Shown: positions 47,136 through 58,562 of the stretch, in pieces
Layout: every line of letters begins with the position of its first letter
How positions within the stretch are numbered: position 1 is the stretch's first letter
Program-made: the position numbers and the translations under genes
Origin: Shewanella dokdonensis
Lineage (GTDB): Bacteria > Pseudomonadota > Gammaproteobacteria > Enterobacterales > Shewanellaceae
Length of the DNA: 64,000 nucleotides
NCBI RefSeq assembly: GCF_018394335.1
Contig: NZ_CP074572.1
Span: 1,798,001-1,862,000, forward strand
Direction: 5' to 3'
Notes under the pieces: model-generated
Told to the model about the DNA's origin: nothing
What the model saw: the letters and a program-made list of their open reading frames with translations, nothing else
The model's database searches: none

Positions 47136-48341
47136 TTATTGGTTGTGGGTTTCAATCCAGCTGATGGCAGCGTTAAACTGGTAATCTTGAGTAATCTGAT
47201 AACCCGTCTTGGCGATATCGGCAGCCATTGTCAGTGAACCATCACCGTTTTCTTGTGTGACTTTTATATCAGGTTCTATCCCCTGAGTGTCAAGCATTTT
47301 ACCCAAAGGAGTGGTATATCTGGCGGTGGTCAGTTTAATCATGGAACCACGATCATAAAGATTTGGAATTAAGCTCTGTACCGTCCCTTTGCCAAAGCTG
47401 GTCTCGCCAATAATGGTCGCCCGTTGGTGATCACGTAATGCCGCTGTCAGGATCTCTGCCGCAGATGCTGAGCCTTTATTGATGATAATGACTATCGGCA
47501 CGTTGGATATCAGTGTTCCCGTGGAGGCGTAGAAGACTTCATTCGCATTGATGTAACGCCCTTTGGTGGCAACTATCACGCCTTGATCGAGAAACATATC
47601 CGCAATGGCTACGGCTTGTTCGAGCAAGCCGCCAGGATTATCTCGTAGATCAACCACTAGACCACCTATTTGGTTTTGCCAAAGATTCAGCCAGTGTTGA
47701 ACATCCTGCGCGGTATCTTGCTGAAAATGAGAAATACGTAAATAACCAATATTATCTGCCAGTCGTTTTGCCTGAACGGAATGCAAGCGGATGCTGGCCG
47801 GCTTGATGACCACGTTAAATTTGGTATGGCCGCGTTCAAGTTGCAGAGCAATAGCTTGTTTTTGTTGTGAGGCTTGCTTTATTTGCTCCAGAACCTGTTG
47901 CTGATTATGTTCGTTAATCATTTGATTGTTACAGGTGAGGACTCTGTCCCCTTTTTGGATGCCCGCCGTGGCGGCTGGAGAGTCTGGAAATGCCGTTTGG
48001 ATCGTGAGTTGTTGCTTGTCGGGTGTCACCTCAAATCCGAAACCATAATATTCGCCACGATTACTGTCTTTCATATCATTGGCTTGCTCAACATTCAGAA
48101 ATGTGGAGTGGCTGTCGAGCGATTTGAAAATGCCATCAATTGCAGCATTAACCAGCTGCTCATGGCTTAACTGATCAACATAGTAGGTTTCGATAGTTTC
48201 AATGACTTCATGCAGCAGTATCAGATCGCCTGCTGCCGCTGTTCGGCGTGGATTTTGCGGGCTATAACTGGCAACACTCAGCGATATCCCTATTACTATG
48301 CCGGTCGTCAGGATGAGCACATAGCGCATCAGTTTGGTCAT
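47136..48341 (-). CDS. ctpA: S41 family C-terminal processing peptidase (CtpA type)
   Basis: A 401-residue periplasmic protease from the ATG at 48341, which has CAGGAG upstream. A signal anchor (YVLILTTGIVIGISLSVASY) is followed by LLHEVIETIETYYVD, a PDZ domain (FGFEVTPDKQQLTIQTAFPDSPAATAGIQKGD), and the S41 catalytic core with NKGSASAAEILTAAL (nucleophile Ser) and GETSFGKGTVQSL (Lys). It is read in one open frame with envC only because envC has lost a base; see the envC entry. 11 bases before yibQ. Confidence 0.92.
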   Translation of the reverse strand: MTKLMRYVLILTTGIVIGISLSVASYSPQNPRRTAAAGDLILLHEVIETIETYYVDQLSHEQLVNAAIDGIFKSLDSHSTFLNVEQANDMKDSNRGEYYGFGFEVTPDKQQLTIQTAFPDSPAATAGIQKGDRVLTCNNQMINEHNQQQVLEQIKQASQQKQAIALQLERGHTKFNVVIKPASIRLHSVQAKRLADNIGYLRISHFQQDTAQDVQHWLNLWQNQIGGLVVDLRDNPGGLLEQAVAIADMFLDQGVIVATKGRYINANEVFYASTGTLISNVPIVIIINKGSASAAEILTAALRDHQRATIIGETSFGKGTVQSLIPNLYDRGSMIKLTTARYTTPLGKMLDTQGIEPDIKVTQENGDGSLTMAADIAKTGYQITQDYQFNAAISWIETHNQ

Positions 48342-48378
48342 ATGCAGCTCCTGATAGTTTGAGTGAATAGTATACGGG

Positions 48379-49508
48379 TCAACGGCGGCAGTATTGCGCC
48401 GGATCAACGGCTTCCCTTTATGACGTATTTCAAAGTATAGGCCAGGTTCTGCTTGTCCTCCTGAGCGTCCGACCAGTGCGATGGTGTCGCCTTCGTGGAT
48501 CACGTCACCCACATCTTTCAACAGTGCTTGCGCGTGGCCGTACAGGCTCATAAAGCCTTTGCCATGATCAATCACCAGCAGCAAACCAAAACCGCGGAGC
48601 CAGTCGGCATAAATGACTTTGCCTGGAGCAATGGCCTTGATGGATTGCCCTTCGGCGGCACCAATCATCACCCCTTTCCAGTTGACGTTTCCTGAACGGC
48701 GGCTACCGAAACTACTCTTCATGCTGCCTTTGGTTGGCCACGACAATTTGCCGCTGAGCTGGGTTAGCCCGTTCATTGATGGGGTATCACGCATCGCTTT
48801 CATTGCCGCGTCAACTACCCGTTTCAATGAGGCTTCTTCTATTTGCAATTGCTCCAATCCAGAAGCCTTACTGTTAATTACCCGTTGCAGTTCGTTCAGG
48901 GTATTCTGCCGTTGCTGCTGTTCCTGCTTTAGTTGGGCAGATTGCGCTCGTTGTGCCATTGCGAGTTGATTGAGTCGCTCATTTTCCTGCTGTTGTTGCT
49001 GCTGCACGTTAACCAACTCTTCACGGGTCTTTTTGAGCTGGTTTATGGCGTCTATTCGCGCTTTATTGAGAAATTCATAATAGGCCAGCATACGTTCAAC
49101 AGTGGTGGGATCTTCCTGATGTAACAGCATTTTGCTGTAGTCATGATTGCCAGCAAGAAAAGCACTTTTCAGCTGTTTGGCAAGGGTCTGTTGCTGACTT
49201 TTTTGCAATTTATCCAGCTGAGTGGCTCGCTGATCTAATGCCATCAGCTTTTTCTGGCTATTGGCTAAAAGTGATTCTGTTTCGCTGACTTGGCGCGCCG
49301 CAGCGCCAATAGCTTGTTCGTCGCGTTTCAGTAATGTCAGCAACTGTTCACGTTGCTTACTACTGTCTTTTAACTCGTTTTGTTGGGCAGCAATCTGCTG
49401 CTGAATTTGCTTCAGTTCTGATTGCCTGCGCTCTAGATCTGATGCTAGCAGCGAGTGGCTGAATATAAGAAAGCCAGCAATTATGCTGGCTATGACATGC
49501 TTATGCAC
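48379..49508 (-). CDS. envC: Murein hydrolase activator EnvC, one frameshift at the 3' end
   Basis: Signal peptide (ASIIAGFLIFSHSLLAS), then a long coiled coil rich in Gln, Glu and Lys (residues about 25-240), then an M23/LytM domain (WPTKGSMKSSFGSRRSG, IDHGKGFMSLYGHA, YFEIRHKG). EnvC-type proteins activate amidases at the division septum. Near 48411-48418 one base is missing: adding it gives RHKG-x-AVDPAQYCRR and a TGA at 48379-48381, the expected EnvC ending, for 376 residues. Without it the frame runs on into ctpA and makes a false fusion of 790 residues. Ten bases after gpmM. Confidence 0.91.
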
Positions 49509-49518
49509 CAGTCGGTAT

Positions 49519-51060
49519 TTACTCTTGTGTGTGGATCAATGGATGACCGGTCATCTCGGCCGGAATATTCTGCCCTAATAATGTCAGCATGGTCGGTGCG
49601 ATATCACTTAAGCGGCCACCTTCATCGATAGAGGCTTGGCGCCCAACATAGATAAAAGGCACTAAATCACTGGTATGTGCGGTATGGGGTTGACCTGTGC
49701 TTTCATCCACCATCTTTTCGGCATTGCCGTGGTCAGCGGTGATAATGCATTCTCCACCAACCTTTTGCAATGCGTCTACTACACGCCCCAGACAGGCATC
49801 TACTGCTTCACAAGCTTTGACTGCGGCAGCGAAATTACCTGTATGACCCACCATGTCACCGTTGGGATAATTACAGATGATGACATCATATTGAGTTGAT
49901 TCAATGGCTTCAACCAACTTGTCGGTTAATTCTGTGGAGCTCATCTCTGGTTGCAGATCATAGGTTGCCACTTTGGGAGAGTTGATCAAAATGCGATCTT
50001 CTCCGTCAAAGGGACGTTCTAAGCCACCGTTGAAGAAAAAGGTCACGTGGGCGTATTTTTCTGTTTCTGAGATGCGTAATTGGCGCATTCCCAGTTGCTG
50101 CAGGGTTTCACCAAGAGTGTTAACCAACTCTTCCTTAGGGAAGGCGATAGGCGCTTTAATATCAGCAGCGTATTCAGTTAAGGTAACAAAATGCAGCTGG
50201 CACAGGCGTTGACGTGGAAAACCATCAAAATCAGGATTGATAAAGGCCCGGGTTAACTGCCGTGCACGGTCGGCTCGGAAATTCATAAAAATCAGTGCAT
50301 CACCATCATGTAATGTTGCTGGTTTGCCCCCGGCAGTAATCGCAGTGGCCGCGACAAATTCATCGTTTTCGTCACGATCATAGGCTGCGTCTAGCGCCGC
50401 AACGCCAGAGGTCGCGGTGTATTGGGCTGCGCCATCGGTGATTAACTGGTAGACCTTTGAGACACGATCCCAGCGGTTATCTCTGTCCATTGCGTAATAA
50501 CGGCCAACAACAGAAGCGATGCGGCCACAGCCCAATTCGGTAAACAATTGCTCGAAATGTTCTAAGCTGGCGCGGGCACTACGTGGCGGGGTATCGCGGC
50601 CATCAAGAAAAGCGTGCAGATATACCTGTTTGGCACCGCGCTGCACGGCCATTCGACACATTGCGGCAATATGATCTTCGTGACTGTGTACTCCGCCCGG
50701 TGACAGCAACCCCATGATGTGAACTGCGCCATTAGCTTGAATGGCGCTATCAAGCGCTTGTGTCAGTACCGGATTGTGAAAGAATTCTCCGTCCTCGATG
50801 GCTTTGCTGATGCGCGTCAGTTCCTGATAAACAATGCGGCCAGAGCCGATGTTGACATGTCCTACCTCGGAATTGCCCATCTGGCCTTCAGGTAACCCCA
50901 CATCGGTACCTGACCCAGAAATCAGACTATGTGCGTACTCAGCATTCAGCTTGTCTAGCACTGGGGTACGCGCATGATAGATAGCATTGCTGCTGGAGTG
51001 TTCTGAATAACCCCAACCATCAAGGATTAACAATGCCAGTGGTCCTTTAATCGTCTTCAT
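49519..51060 (-). CDS. gpmM: 2,3-bisphosphoglycerate-independent phosphoglycerate mutase
   Basis: A 513-residue glycolytic enzyme of the alkaline-phosphatase superfamily, Mn-dependent. [18 protein letters not shown] carries a metal Asp; [17 protein letters not shown] carries the catalytic Ser; then [36 protein letters not shown] and [11 protein letters not shown] use the ATG at 51060 ([16 protein letters not shown]), which fits the family start, rather than 51144. It heads the gpmM-envC-ctpA-yibQ run, an order common in gammaproteobacteria. Confidence 0.95.
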   Translation of the reverse strand: MKTIKGPLALLILDGWGYSEHSSSNAIYHARTPVLDKLNAEYAHSLISGSGTDVGLPEGQMGNSEVGHVNIGSGRIVYQELTRISKAIEDGEFFHNPVLTQALDSAIQANGAVHIMGLLSPGGVHSHEDHIAAMCRMAVQRGAKQVYLHAFLDGRDTPPRSARASLEHFEQLFTELGCGRIASVVGRYYAMDRDNRWDRVSKVYQLITDGAAQYTATSGVAALDAAYDRDENDEFVAATAITAGGKPATLHDGDALIFMNFRADRARQLTRAFINPDFDGFPRQRLCQLHFVTLTEYAADIKAPIAFPKEELVNTLGETLQQLGMRQLRISETEKYAHVTFFFNGGLERPFDGEDRILINSPKVATYDLQPEMSSTELTDKLVEAIESTQYDVIICNYPNGDMVGHTGNFAAAVKACEAVDACLGRVVDALQKVGGECIITADHGNAEKMVDESTGQPHTAHTSDLVPFIYVGRQASIDEGGRLSDIAPTMLTLLGQNIPAEMTGHPLIHTQE

Positions 51061-51286
51061 GTGGATATCCGTTGAAATCAAGAACTGAATATTAGTTGTT
51101 TGCATGGTACTACAGACCTGACGCCATAAAAAAGCCATGTGCAAGCGATTGTGCTGATAGCTTTAGTCGCATAACGCGGTAAACCCGCGCGCTATTCTGC
51201 GGCCGAAACAGCTGCAATCTGCTATCGCTATGGGTATACTCTGCGCTGGTCTTAACTGCCCAATAACAAAACAGGCTGTCATAAAC

Positions 51287-51721
51287 ATGCAGGAATATAT
51301 CGAATTTTTTAAAGCTCATCCGGTTATGAGCATCGCTTGGGTGGGATTATTTATCGCGCTGTTGGTTACTTGGTTTAAAGGCGCCGTATCCAAAGTGAAG
51401 AATGTGAATCCTCAAGAAGCAACCATACTGATCAACAAACAGGATGCGCAGGTGGTGGATGTACGTGCCAAAGAGGATTTTCGCCGTGGACATATTGTTA
51501 ATTCTATTAACATTCCGATGGCAGAAATTAAAAATAATACCAACACAAACCTTGAAAAGCTTAAAGACAAACCCATTATACTGGTATGCAACGCTGGGAT
51601 GACTTCAGCGCAAGCTGGTGAGTTGTTGGTGAAGCAAGGTTTCGAACAGGTGTTCAGCCTCAAAGGTGGAATGGGCGAGTGGCAATCTGCTAACCTGCCG
51701 GTGTCGAAAAGCAAACGTTAA
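51287..51721 (+). CDS. yibN: Membrane-anchored rhodanese-like protein (YibN)
   Basis: A 144-residue protein: an N-terminal membrane helix (VMSIAWVGLFIALLVTWF) and a rhodanese domain (residues about 40-140) with VVDVRAKEDFRRGHIVNSIN and the active Cys in LVCNAGMTSAQAG. It probably binds a sulfur atom at that Cys. The ATG at 51287 is chosen because the domain architecture starts there. It is divergent from gpmM and precedes secB, as in E. coli. Confidence 0.88.
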   Translation: MQEYIEFFKAHPVMSIAWVGLFIALLVTWFKGAVSKVKNVNPQEATILINKQDAQVVDVRAKEDFRRGHIVNSINIPMAEIKNNTNTNLEKLKDKPIILVCNAGMTSAQAGELLVKQGFEQVFSLKGGMGEWQSANLPVSKSKR

Positions 51722-51847
51722 TTTTGGTTGGTAGCCGTGTCTGGCTGCTGGCGTTCAAAAGATGGTGGCCGTTCCCGGTATCTTTAACACCGTCTCCCGT
51801 AATAACAACGGCTCAAGAAAGCCGGGACCAATTGGATAGGTAGCATT

Positions 51848-52327
51848 ATGGCTGAAGTAGCAAATAACGAACAACAAGCCCCACAGTTCAATATTCAACG
51901 TGTATATATCAAGGATGTTTCTTTTGAAACGCCCAATAGCCCCGCCGTATTCCAGAAAGAGTGGACCCCTGAAGTAAAACTGGATCTGGATACTCGCAGC
52001 GCTAAGCTGGCGGATGATGTATATGAAGTGATCCTGTCATTGACAGTAACCGCACAAAACGGCGAAGAAACAGCGTTTCTGTGTGAAGTTCAGCAGGCTG
52101 GTATTTTTACTATTTCTGGCTTGACCGAGCCACAAATGGCCCATTCTTTAGGCGCTTTCTGCCCGAATGTCCTGTTTCCTTATGCGCGTGAAGCGGTCGC
52201 TAGTCTGGTTTCCCGTGGCACATTCCCACAACTGAATCTGGCACCGGTTAACTTTGATGCACTGTTTGCCCAGTATGTACAATCACGTCAGGCAGACGCA
52301 TCACAGACTGAAGCTGCTGACGCTTGA
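51848..52327 (+). CDS. secB: Export chaperone SecB
   Basis: A 159-residue cytoplasmic chaperone that holds precursor proteins unfolded for Sec[46 protein letters not shown] and [32 protein letters not shown] are typical. It ends 5 bases before gpsA; the pair is conserved. Confidence 0.96.
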   Translation: MAEVANNEQQAPQFNIQRVYIKDVSFETPNSPAVFQKEWTPEVKLDLDTRSAKLADDVYEVILSLTVTAQNGEETAFLCEVQQAGIFTISGLTEPQMAHSLGAFCPNVLFPYAREAVASLVSRGTFPQLNLAPVNFDALFAQYVQSRQADASQTEAADA

Positions 52328-52332
52328 TCCTG

Positions 52333-53349
52333 ATGGCTGATACTGCAGATATCACTGTGCTTGGCGCGGGTTCCTATGGAACCGCGCTAGCAATCTCGCT
52401 GGCTAGTAATGGCCATAAAACCGTGCTTTGGGGCCACGAGGCCGAGCATGTTGCAAGACTGGCCGCTGCTCGCAGTAACGAAGAGTTTCTGCCGGGGATC
52501 CACTTCCCAGACGAATTGATAATGGAAGCCGATCTTGCCAAGGCACTGGCGGCTTCTCGAAACGTATTGCTAGTGGTTCCCAGTCACGTGTTTGCTGATG
52601 TGTTACAGACAGCTAAGCCGTTATTACGGCAAGACGCCCGTGTCGTCTGGGCTACCAAAGGCTTAGAACCGCACACCGGCCGATTATTAAAAGACGTTGC
52701 GCGTGATGTGCTCGGTGATCAATATCCGCTAGCGGTGCTTTCCGGTCCAACCTTTGCTAAAGAGTTGGCGGCGGGATTGCCAACCGCAATCTCGGTGGCG
52801 GGTACCGATGCTGATTTTACGGCTGATTTAGTGGAATTGTTGCACAGCCCTAAAAGTTTACGGGTTTATGCCAATGATGATTTTATCGGCTTGCAGCTGG
52901 GCGGCGCAGTAAAGAACGTGATCGCTATTGGTGCCGGCATGTCTGATGGCATAGGTTTTGGTGCAAACGCGCGTACTGCGCTGATCACCCGTGGGTTAGT
53001 CGAGTTGACGCGTCTCGGTTGTGCGCTCGGAGCCAAGAGCGATACCTTTATGGGCATGGCTGGATTAGGCGACTTGGTGTTGACCTGTACTGACAACCAA
53101 TCCCGTAATCGACGTTTTGGTTTGGCACTTGGGCAAGGTTGCGATGTTGACAGCGCTCAGCAACAGATTGGTCAGGTCGTTGAAGGTTATCGCAATACCA
53201 AGGAAGTCTACACCTTGGCGCAACGGTTGAGGGTTGAGATGCCAATTACCGAACAGATCTACCAAGTGTTGTATCAGGGTAAATCACCTTTGGCCGCTGC
53301 TAAAGAATTACTCGCCCGTGAGAAAAAGTCAGAGACTCCCGGCGAATAG
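52333..53349 (+). CDS. gpsA: Glycerol-3-phosphate dehydrogenase [NAD(P)+] GpsA
   Basis: A 338-residue enzyme that makes sn-glycerol-3-phosphate for phospholipids. NAD(P)-binding [20 protein letters not shown], then [49 protein letters not shown] with the catalytic Lys, and [18 protein letters not shown]. The ATG at 52333 is used; the longer frame starts inside the secB end. Confidence 0.96.
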   Translation: MADTADITVLGAGSYGTALAISLASNGHKTVLWGHEAEHVARLAAARSNEEFLPGIHFPDELIMEADLAKALAASRNVLLVVPSHVFADVLQTAKPLLRQDARVVWATKGLEPHTGRLLKDVARDVLGDQYPLAVLSGPTFAKELAAGLPTAISVAGTDADFTADLVELLHSPKSLRVYANDDFIGLQLGGAVKNVIAIGAGMSDGIGFGANARTALITRGLVELTRLGCALGAKSDTFMGMAGLGDLVLTCTDNQSRNRRFGLALGQGCDVDSAQQQIGQVVEGYRNTKEVYTLAQRLRVEMPITEQIYQVLYQGKSPLAAAKELLAREKKSETPGE

Positions 53350-53385
53350 CACTATTACCGATTCCTGGACGAGATAAAACAATGT

Positions 53386-53415
53386 AAAAAAGGATGCCTG
53401 AGAGCATCCTTTTTT
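53386..53415. terminator. Bidirectional terminator between gpsA and cusA
   Basis: AAAAAAGGATGC, CTGAGA, GCATCCTTTTTT. A and T runs on both sides let it serve both convergent genes. Confidence 0.88.
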
Positions 53416-53435
53416 GTGACCTTAGAAAGAAAGAC

Positions 53436-56400
53436 TTATTCATCAGTCTGTTGCAATTTACTGCGATACAGCAGCAAGTAAATCGCGGGCAGCACAAACA
53501 GTGACAGGACGGGGGCGGTGATCATGCCGCCCACCATAGGCGCAGCAATCTTTTGCATCACTTCGTTACCTGAGCCAGCGCCCCACATGATGGGCAGTAA
53601 CCCAAAGAAGATAGTGGCAACTGTCATCGCTTTGGGACGAATACGCATGACTGCCCCTTCCATCAGGGCGGCTTTCAGGTCGCTAACGCTGTGGTACATA
53701 TTGTGCTCTTGCCGATGTTTAATGGCGTTGTTGAGATAGACCAACATCACCACCCCAAACTCTGCGGCCACCCCTGCTAGTGCAATCATCCCCACCGCGA
53801 CCGCGGCGGAGAAGTTGTATCCCAAGCCATACAGCACCCAGGTACTGCCCACCAGCGCAAAGGGCAGTGACAACATGATAATGGCCGCCTGTTGCGCCGA
53901 CCCAAAGGTCATCATCAACAGAATGAAGATCACGGCTAACGCCATGGGCACCACTTGTTCCAGTTTGGCGGTGACGCGCTGCATATATTCATATTGGCCC
54001 GCAAAGCTATAGCTATAGCGCGGTGGCAGTTTGACATTGGCGGCGAGGATGGGTTTGACGGTATCAATATACTCACCAATGGAGGTGCCTTTGATATCGA
54101 CAAACACCCACGAGATCAAGCGGCCATTCTCGCTTTTCAGTGAGGGCGCACCATCGGTGATCTCAATATCCGCCAGATTGCGCAGCGGCAGATAGTGACC
54201 CGATTTGGTGACGACCGGTAAATTCCGTAGCTTTTCAATGTTGTCACGGATATCGCGGGGATAACGCAGGTTGATGGGGTAACGCTCTGCCCCTTGCACG
54301 GATTCACCCACATCGGCCCCACCAATGGCGTAACGCACCACATCCTGGATGTCGCTGAGGGTCATGCCGTAGCGGGAAGCCACTTCCAGGTTCGGCGTGA
54401 TATCGATGTAACGGCCGCCCCCACACGTTCGGCATAGGCGGAGCGGGTATGGGGTTGTTGCATCAAAATCGCTTCAATCTGCGCCCCAATACTTTGCAGC
54501 TCGTTAATGTCTGAACCGGTGATCTTAATCCCCACTGGGGTCTTGATCCCGGTTGACAGCATGTCGATACGGGTCTTGATCGGTTGCACCCAAGCGTTGG
54601 TGAGCCCCGGGATTTTCACTGTCTTTTGCAGCTGGTCAATCACATCTTCCAGTTTTATCCCCGGCCGCCATTCGTCCTTCGGTTTGAGCATGATGGTGGT
54701 TTCCAACATGGTCAGCGGTGCCGGGTCGGTGGCGGTTTCGGCGCGGCCGACTTTACCAAAGACCCGTTTGACTTCGGGAACGGTTTTGATCAACCGGTCG
54801 GTTTGCTGCAACAGCTCTGAGGCCTTGCCGGCACTGATCCCCGGTAAGGTGGTGGGCATGTACAGCAGATCGCCTTCTTCCAGATCGGGCATAAACTCGC
54901 TCCCCATGCGGGTCGCCGGATACCAAGCGCTGATGAGGGTCACAATGGCTAACACTAAGGTCAGTTTGGGAAACCGCAGCACTAACGACAGGAGCGGTTT
55001 GTAGCCGGCGATCAGCACGCGACTGATGGGGTTACTGGTCTCAGAGGGGATTTTGCCCCGAATAAACAGCCCCATCAGAATAGGCACTAAAGTGACTGAC
55101 AAAATCGCCGCCGCGCCCATGGCAAAGGTTTTGGTGTAGGCCAACGGGGTAAACAAGCGGCCTTCTTGGTCTTCCAACGCAAACACCGGTACAAAGCTGA
55201 GGGTGATGATCAGCAGCGAGAAGAACAGCGCCGGGCCCACCTCTTTGGAGGATTCGGCCACAATGTGCCAGTGCTCGGTGATATTGGGGCGTCGGTCATG
55301 CTCATGTTGAAAATGCTCCAGATGCTTGTGCATGTTTTCAATCATCACAATCGCGCCGTCCACCACCGCACCGATGGCGATGGCAATGCCCCCAGACTCA
55401 TGATGTTGGCATTGACACCCATGTGATTCATGACGATAAACGCCATCAGAATTGACATCGGCAAGGTGATCACCGCCACCAAGGTGGAGCGGGCGTGCAT
55501 CAAAAACAGGAGGCAGACAATGCTGACTACCACCATCTCTTCAAGCACCTTATGCACCAGGTTTTCGACAGAGTTCTCAATCAGGGTCGAACGGTCATAG
55601 GTGGGGACGATTTCTACGCCCTTTGGCAGACCGGCTTTTAACTGCTCTAGTTTGGCTTTCACGGCTTTGATGGTGGAGAGGGCGTTTTCGCCATAACGCA
55701 TGACGATAATGCCGCCCACGGTTTCGCCTTCGCCATTAAGCTCCACAATGCCGCGCCGGGCCGCCGGGCCTTTGCGGATGGTGGCCACATCGCGCAACAG
55801 CAGCGGGGTGCCGGAGGGGCTGGCGATGCCTAATGGAATTTCACCAAAGTCTTTCAGGGTTTGCCGATAGCCTTTGGCGCGCACCATGTATTCGGCTTCG
55901 GCCATTTCCACAACCGAGCCGCCCACTTCGCTGTTGGCCTTGGTAATCGCGGCTTTCACGCTGGCAATGTCCAGTTTGTAGATGGCCAGTTTATCCGGGT
56001 CGAGCACGATTTGGTAAGTTTGCTCCATGCCGCCCACGGTGGCGACTTCAGACACCCCCGGCACACTCTGCAATTCCAGTTTTAAGTACCAGTCTTGCAG
56101 ACTCTTCAATTGTGACAAATCGAGGTTGCCGCTTTTGTCCACCAAGGCGTATTCAAATACCCAACCCACACCGGACGCGTCAGGCCCTAATGATGGCTGT
56201 ACGCCCTCTGGCAGCGGCTGCCAAGCTGGCTCAGGTATTCCAGTACCCGAGACCGGGCCCAGTAGATATCGGTGCCATCTTCGAAAATCACATACACGTA
56301 AGAGTCACCGAACATCGAGAAACCGCGGACGGTTTTGGCTCCCGGTACGGCGAGCATGGCGGTGGAGAGCGGATAGGTGATTTGATCTTCCACCAATTTA

Positions 56401-56573
56401 GGGGCTTGGCCGGGATATGCGGTTTTAATAATCACCTGCACATCGGACAGATCTGGCAGGGCATCCAGCGGGGTTTGTTTCATGGCATGAATGCCCACCG
56501 CCATCACTATCACGGCCAGCACCAGCACCATCACGCGTTGGCGAATGGAGGCATCAATGATGGTCTTCAGCAT
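53436..56573 (-). CDS. cusA: CusA-type heavy-metal RND efflux pump, three frameshifts
   Basis: The inner-membrane proton-driven pump of a tripartite copper/silver exporter. It begins [18 protein letters not shown], has [66 protein letters not shown] and a C-terminal run of membrane helices. Frames break near 56215-56222, at the C5 run 55389-55393 (needs six: [11 protein letters not shown]) and at the C5 run 54418-54422 (needs six: [16 protein letters not shown]). Corrected length is 1046 residues (E. coli CusA 1047). The start overlaps cusB by 20 bases with AGGAGG before ATG. Cu/Ag rather than Co/Zn is favoured by the metal-binding partners. Confidence 0.93.
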
Positions 56574-58095
56574 TGTGTGCCTCCTGATGCTGATTGCTAA
56601 GACGCATTAAGCTGCCCTTGAGACTGGCTTCGGAATCCAGCAGGAATTGGCCGGAAAGCACCACGCTCTCGCCGTCATTGAGGCCACTTAAGATTTGCAC
56701 CATGCCGCGGCTCATCATGCCCACATCCACCCGCCGAGCGGTAAAGCTGTGGTCGGGGGCTTGCACGATGACCCGGTTTTCTTTGCCGGTTTGGATCAAC
56801 GCTTCTTGTGGGATAACCAAGGCATTTTCATTGGCACCGCCAAACAAGGAGACTTTGGCGAGCGTGTTAGGCCGCAGATGTTCCCCGTTATTGGGTAACA
56901 CCACCCGCACGCGCAAGCTGCGAGTGACCGGGTCTAGTTCCGGATAGATATAATCGATTTTGCCCTGCAAGGCCTTGATGCCCATAGCAGGAATACTGAC
57001 ATCCGCCGGTTGTCCTACCGCCAGCCAGCTTTGTTCATTTTCAAAGACATCGGCGATGACCCATACCTTATCCAAATCGACCATGGACAAGATTTCGGTA
57101 GCGGGTTGCAGGTACATACCATCCCGGATATCCAGGTTTTTCACAAAGCCGCTGCTTTCAGCATAAAAAGGCACCCGATACTGGGTCTTGCCGGATTTCG
57201 CCAACTGTTGGATTTGCCCTTGGGTTAACCCCAGCAGTTCCAGACGTAAGCCCGCTTTGCGCAGCAACTCCTGATAACGTTCACTGTTGCCCGAGCGTTT
57301 GAGGGTGTCTTGGGCCAGCAGATAGTCATCCTGGGCATTCACCAACTCAGGCGAATAGATTTCATATAACAGCTGCCCTTTCTTGATTTCATCCCCAGAC
57401 GACTGCACCGTGAGCTTCTCTATCCAGCCGCTCACCCGCGAGTGAATATGGGTGATTTGACTCTCGTCATAGCCGACTTCACCCACGGTATTGACCGAGC
57501 GCCACATGGTTTGCCGTGACGCCTTGGCGACCTTGAGCGCCAACGCTTGCTGTATCTGCCCTGAGACCTCGACCTTGACGGTATCTTGCTGACCGCCCAT
57601 CTCCACCTTTTGCAGGGTCATACCACAGATAGGGCAAGTGCCGGGCGCATCCATCACAATCTGTGGGTGCATCGGGCAAACATATTTGATAGTGCCGCCA
57701 TGTGAGCCTTGGGCCGTGTCGACCTGACTGAAGACTTTTTGGGTATTACTTGCCTGCTGAGCCGTCATCGGCTTATCCCCAGGCATGACCATGGCAGGTT
57801 GAGAGGCCGCGCCCGTAGGCGCGGTTATCTTAGGCTCAGCGGGTGACTGCTTAGGCTCAGTGGCGTCATCCTTGACCAGAAACATGCCGCAGATAGGGCA
57901 GCGACCCGGTTTGTCGCTGCGCTCTTGCGGATGCATCGGGCAATAATATGCGCCCTGAGCGGCAGCACTGGTTTGCTGCGCCGATTGTGGATGTTCATTG
58001 GTCAGCGCCTGCGCCTGTAAGCTCCATTGCGAGCCGGTTGCCAATACCAGACTCAGGACACAGGCCAACTGACGACGTTTGTGGTTATTGCTCAT
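56554..58095 (-). CDS. cusB: CusB-type periplasmic adaptor with two N-terminal metal-binding motifs
   Basis: A 513-residue membrane-fusion protein from the ATG at 58095 (GAGG upstream). After a signal segment there are two heavy-metal-binding domains: residues about 51-72 (YCPMHPQ ... CPICGM) and 138-161 (VCPMHPQ ... CPICGM). The adaptor follows: [19 protein letters not shown], the hairpin region, [20 protein letters not shown] and [19 protein letters not shown]. It links CusA to an outer-membrane channel and hands over metal. No cusC gene is in the window. Confidence 0.92.
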   Translation of the reverse strand: MSNNHKRRQLACVLSLVLATGSQWSLQAQALTNEHPQSAQQTSAAAQGAYYCPMHPQERSDKPGRCPICGMFLVKDDATEPKQSPAEPKITAPTGAASQPAMVMPGDKPMTAQQASNTQKVFSQVDTAQGSHGGTIKYVCPMHPQIVMDAPGTCPICGMTLQKVEMGGQQDTVKVEVSGQIQQALALKVAKASRQTMWRSVNTVGEVGYDESQITHIHSRVSGWIEKLTVQSSGDEIKKGQLLYEIYSPELVNAQDDYLLAQDTLKRSGNSERYQELLRKAGLRLELLGLTQGQIQQLAKSGKTQYRVPFYAESSGFVKNLDIRDGMYLQPATEILSMVDLDKVWVIADVFENEQSWLAVGQPADVSIPAMGIKALQGKIDYIYPELDPVTRSLRVRVVLPNNGEHLRPNTLAKVSLFGGANENALVIPQEALIQTGKENRVIVQAPDHSFTARRVDVGMMSRGMVQILSGLNDGESVVLSGQFLLDSEASLKGSLMRLSNQHQEAHNAEDHH

Positions 58096-58121
58096 ATGCC
58101 TCATCTCCACCCGCTGGCCGA

Positions 58122-58451
58122 TTAGTGCTGGTGCATGTGCATAGCACCTTCGCCTTTGGATTCGGCAGGTACCAGCTTCATGCCGCATTTAGGGCAGGAA
58201 TCACCCTTGTGACCAGTGACCTCTGGATGCATTGGACAGTGGTAGACCACCGCCTCAGCTTTAACCAGTTTCATGCCACATTTAGGGCAAGAATCCCCTT
58301 TGTGGCCGGTGACTTCTGGGTGCATTGGGCAGTGATAAACTTCCGCCGCATCAGCCGTTGAATGTTGGTGTTCAGTATCAGCAGCGTAGCTGTAACTAGT
58401 TAGACCGAGGCTCAGTAAAACAGCAAAAAATAGGGTAATTACAGATTTCAT
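58122..58451 (-). CDS. Small periplasmic protein with two identical heavy-metal-binding repeats
   Basis: A 109-residue protein: signal peptide (cut after SYSYA), then two copies of the 25-residue heavy-metal-binding motif at 39-63 and 70-94. Each has HCPMHPE, a GH pair and CPKCGM. The two copies are identical in amino acids but differ in bases, so the copy is not very recent. The tail is MHMHQH. It probably binds Cu or Ag in the periplasm and feeds CusBA; that is inference from motif and place, 26 bases before cusB. Confidence 0.85.
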   Translation of the reverse strand: MKSVITLFFAVLLSLGLTSYSYAADTEHQHSTADAAEVYHCPMHPEVTGHKGDSCPKCGMKLVKAEAVVYHCPMHPEVTGHKGDSCPKCGMKLVPAESKGEGAMHMHQH

Positions 58452-58562
58452 ATGTCACTCCATAGCAGGTAGTACTGCGATCATTAAGAGGGCAGTGGCA
58501 AACCTAAGAAATTAATTCAGTTAGTGTTTCAGTAAATTTTAGGCACACGTGTGCCGTAGCAG

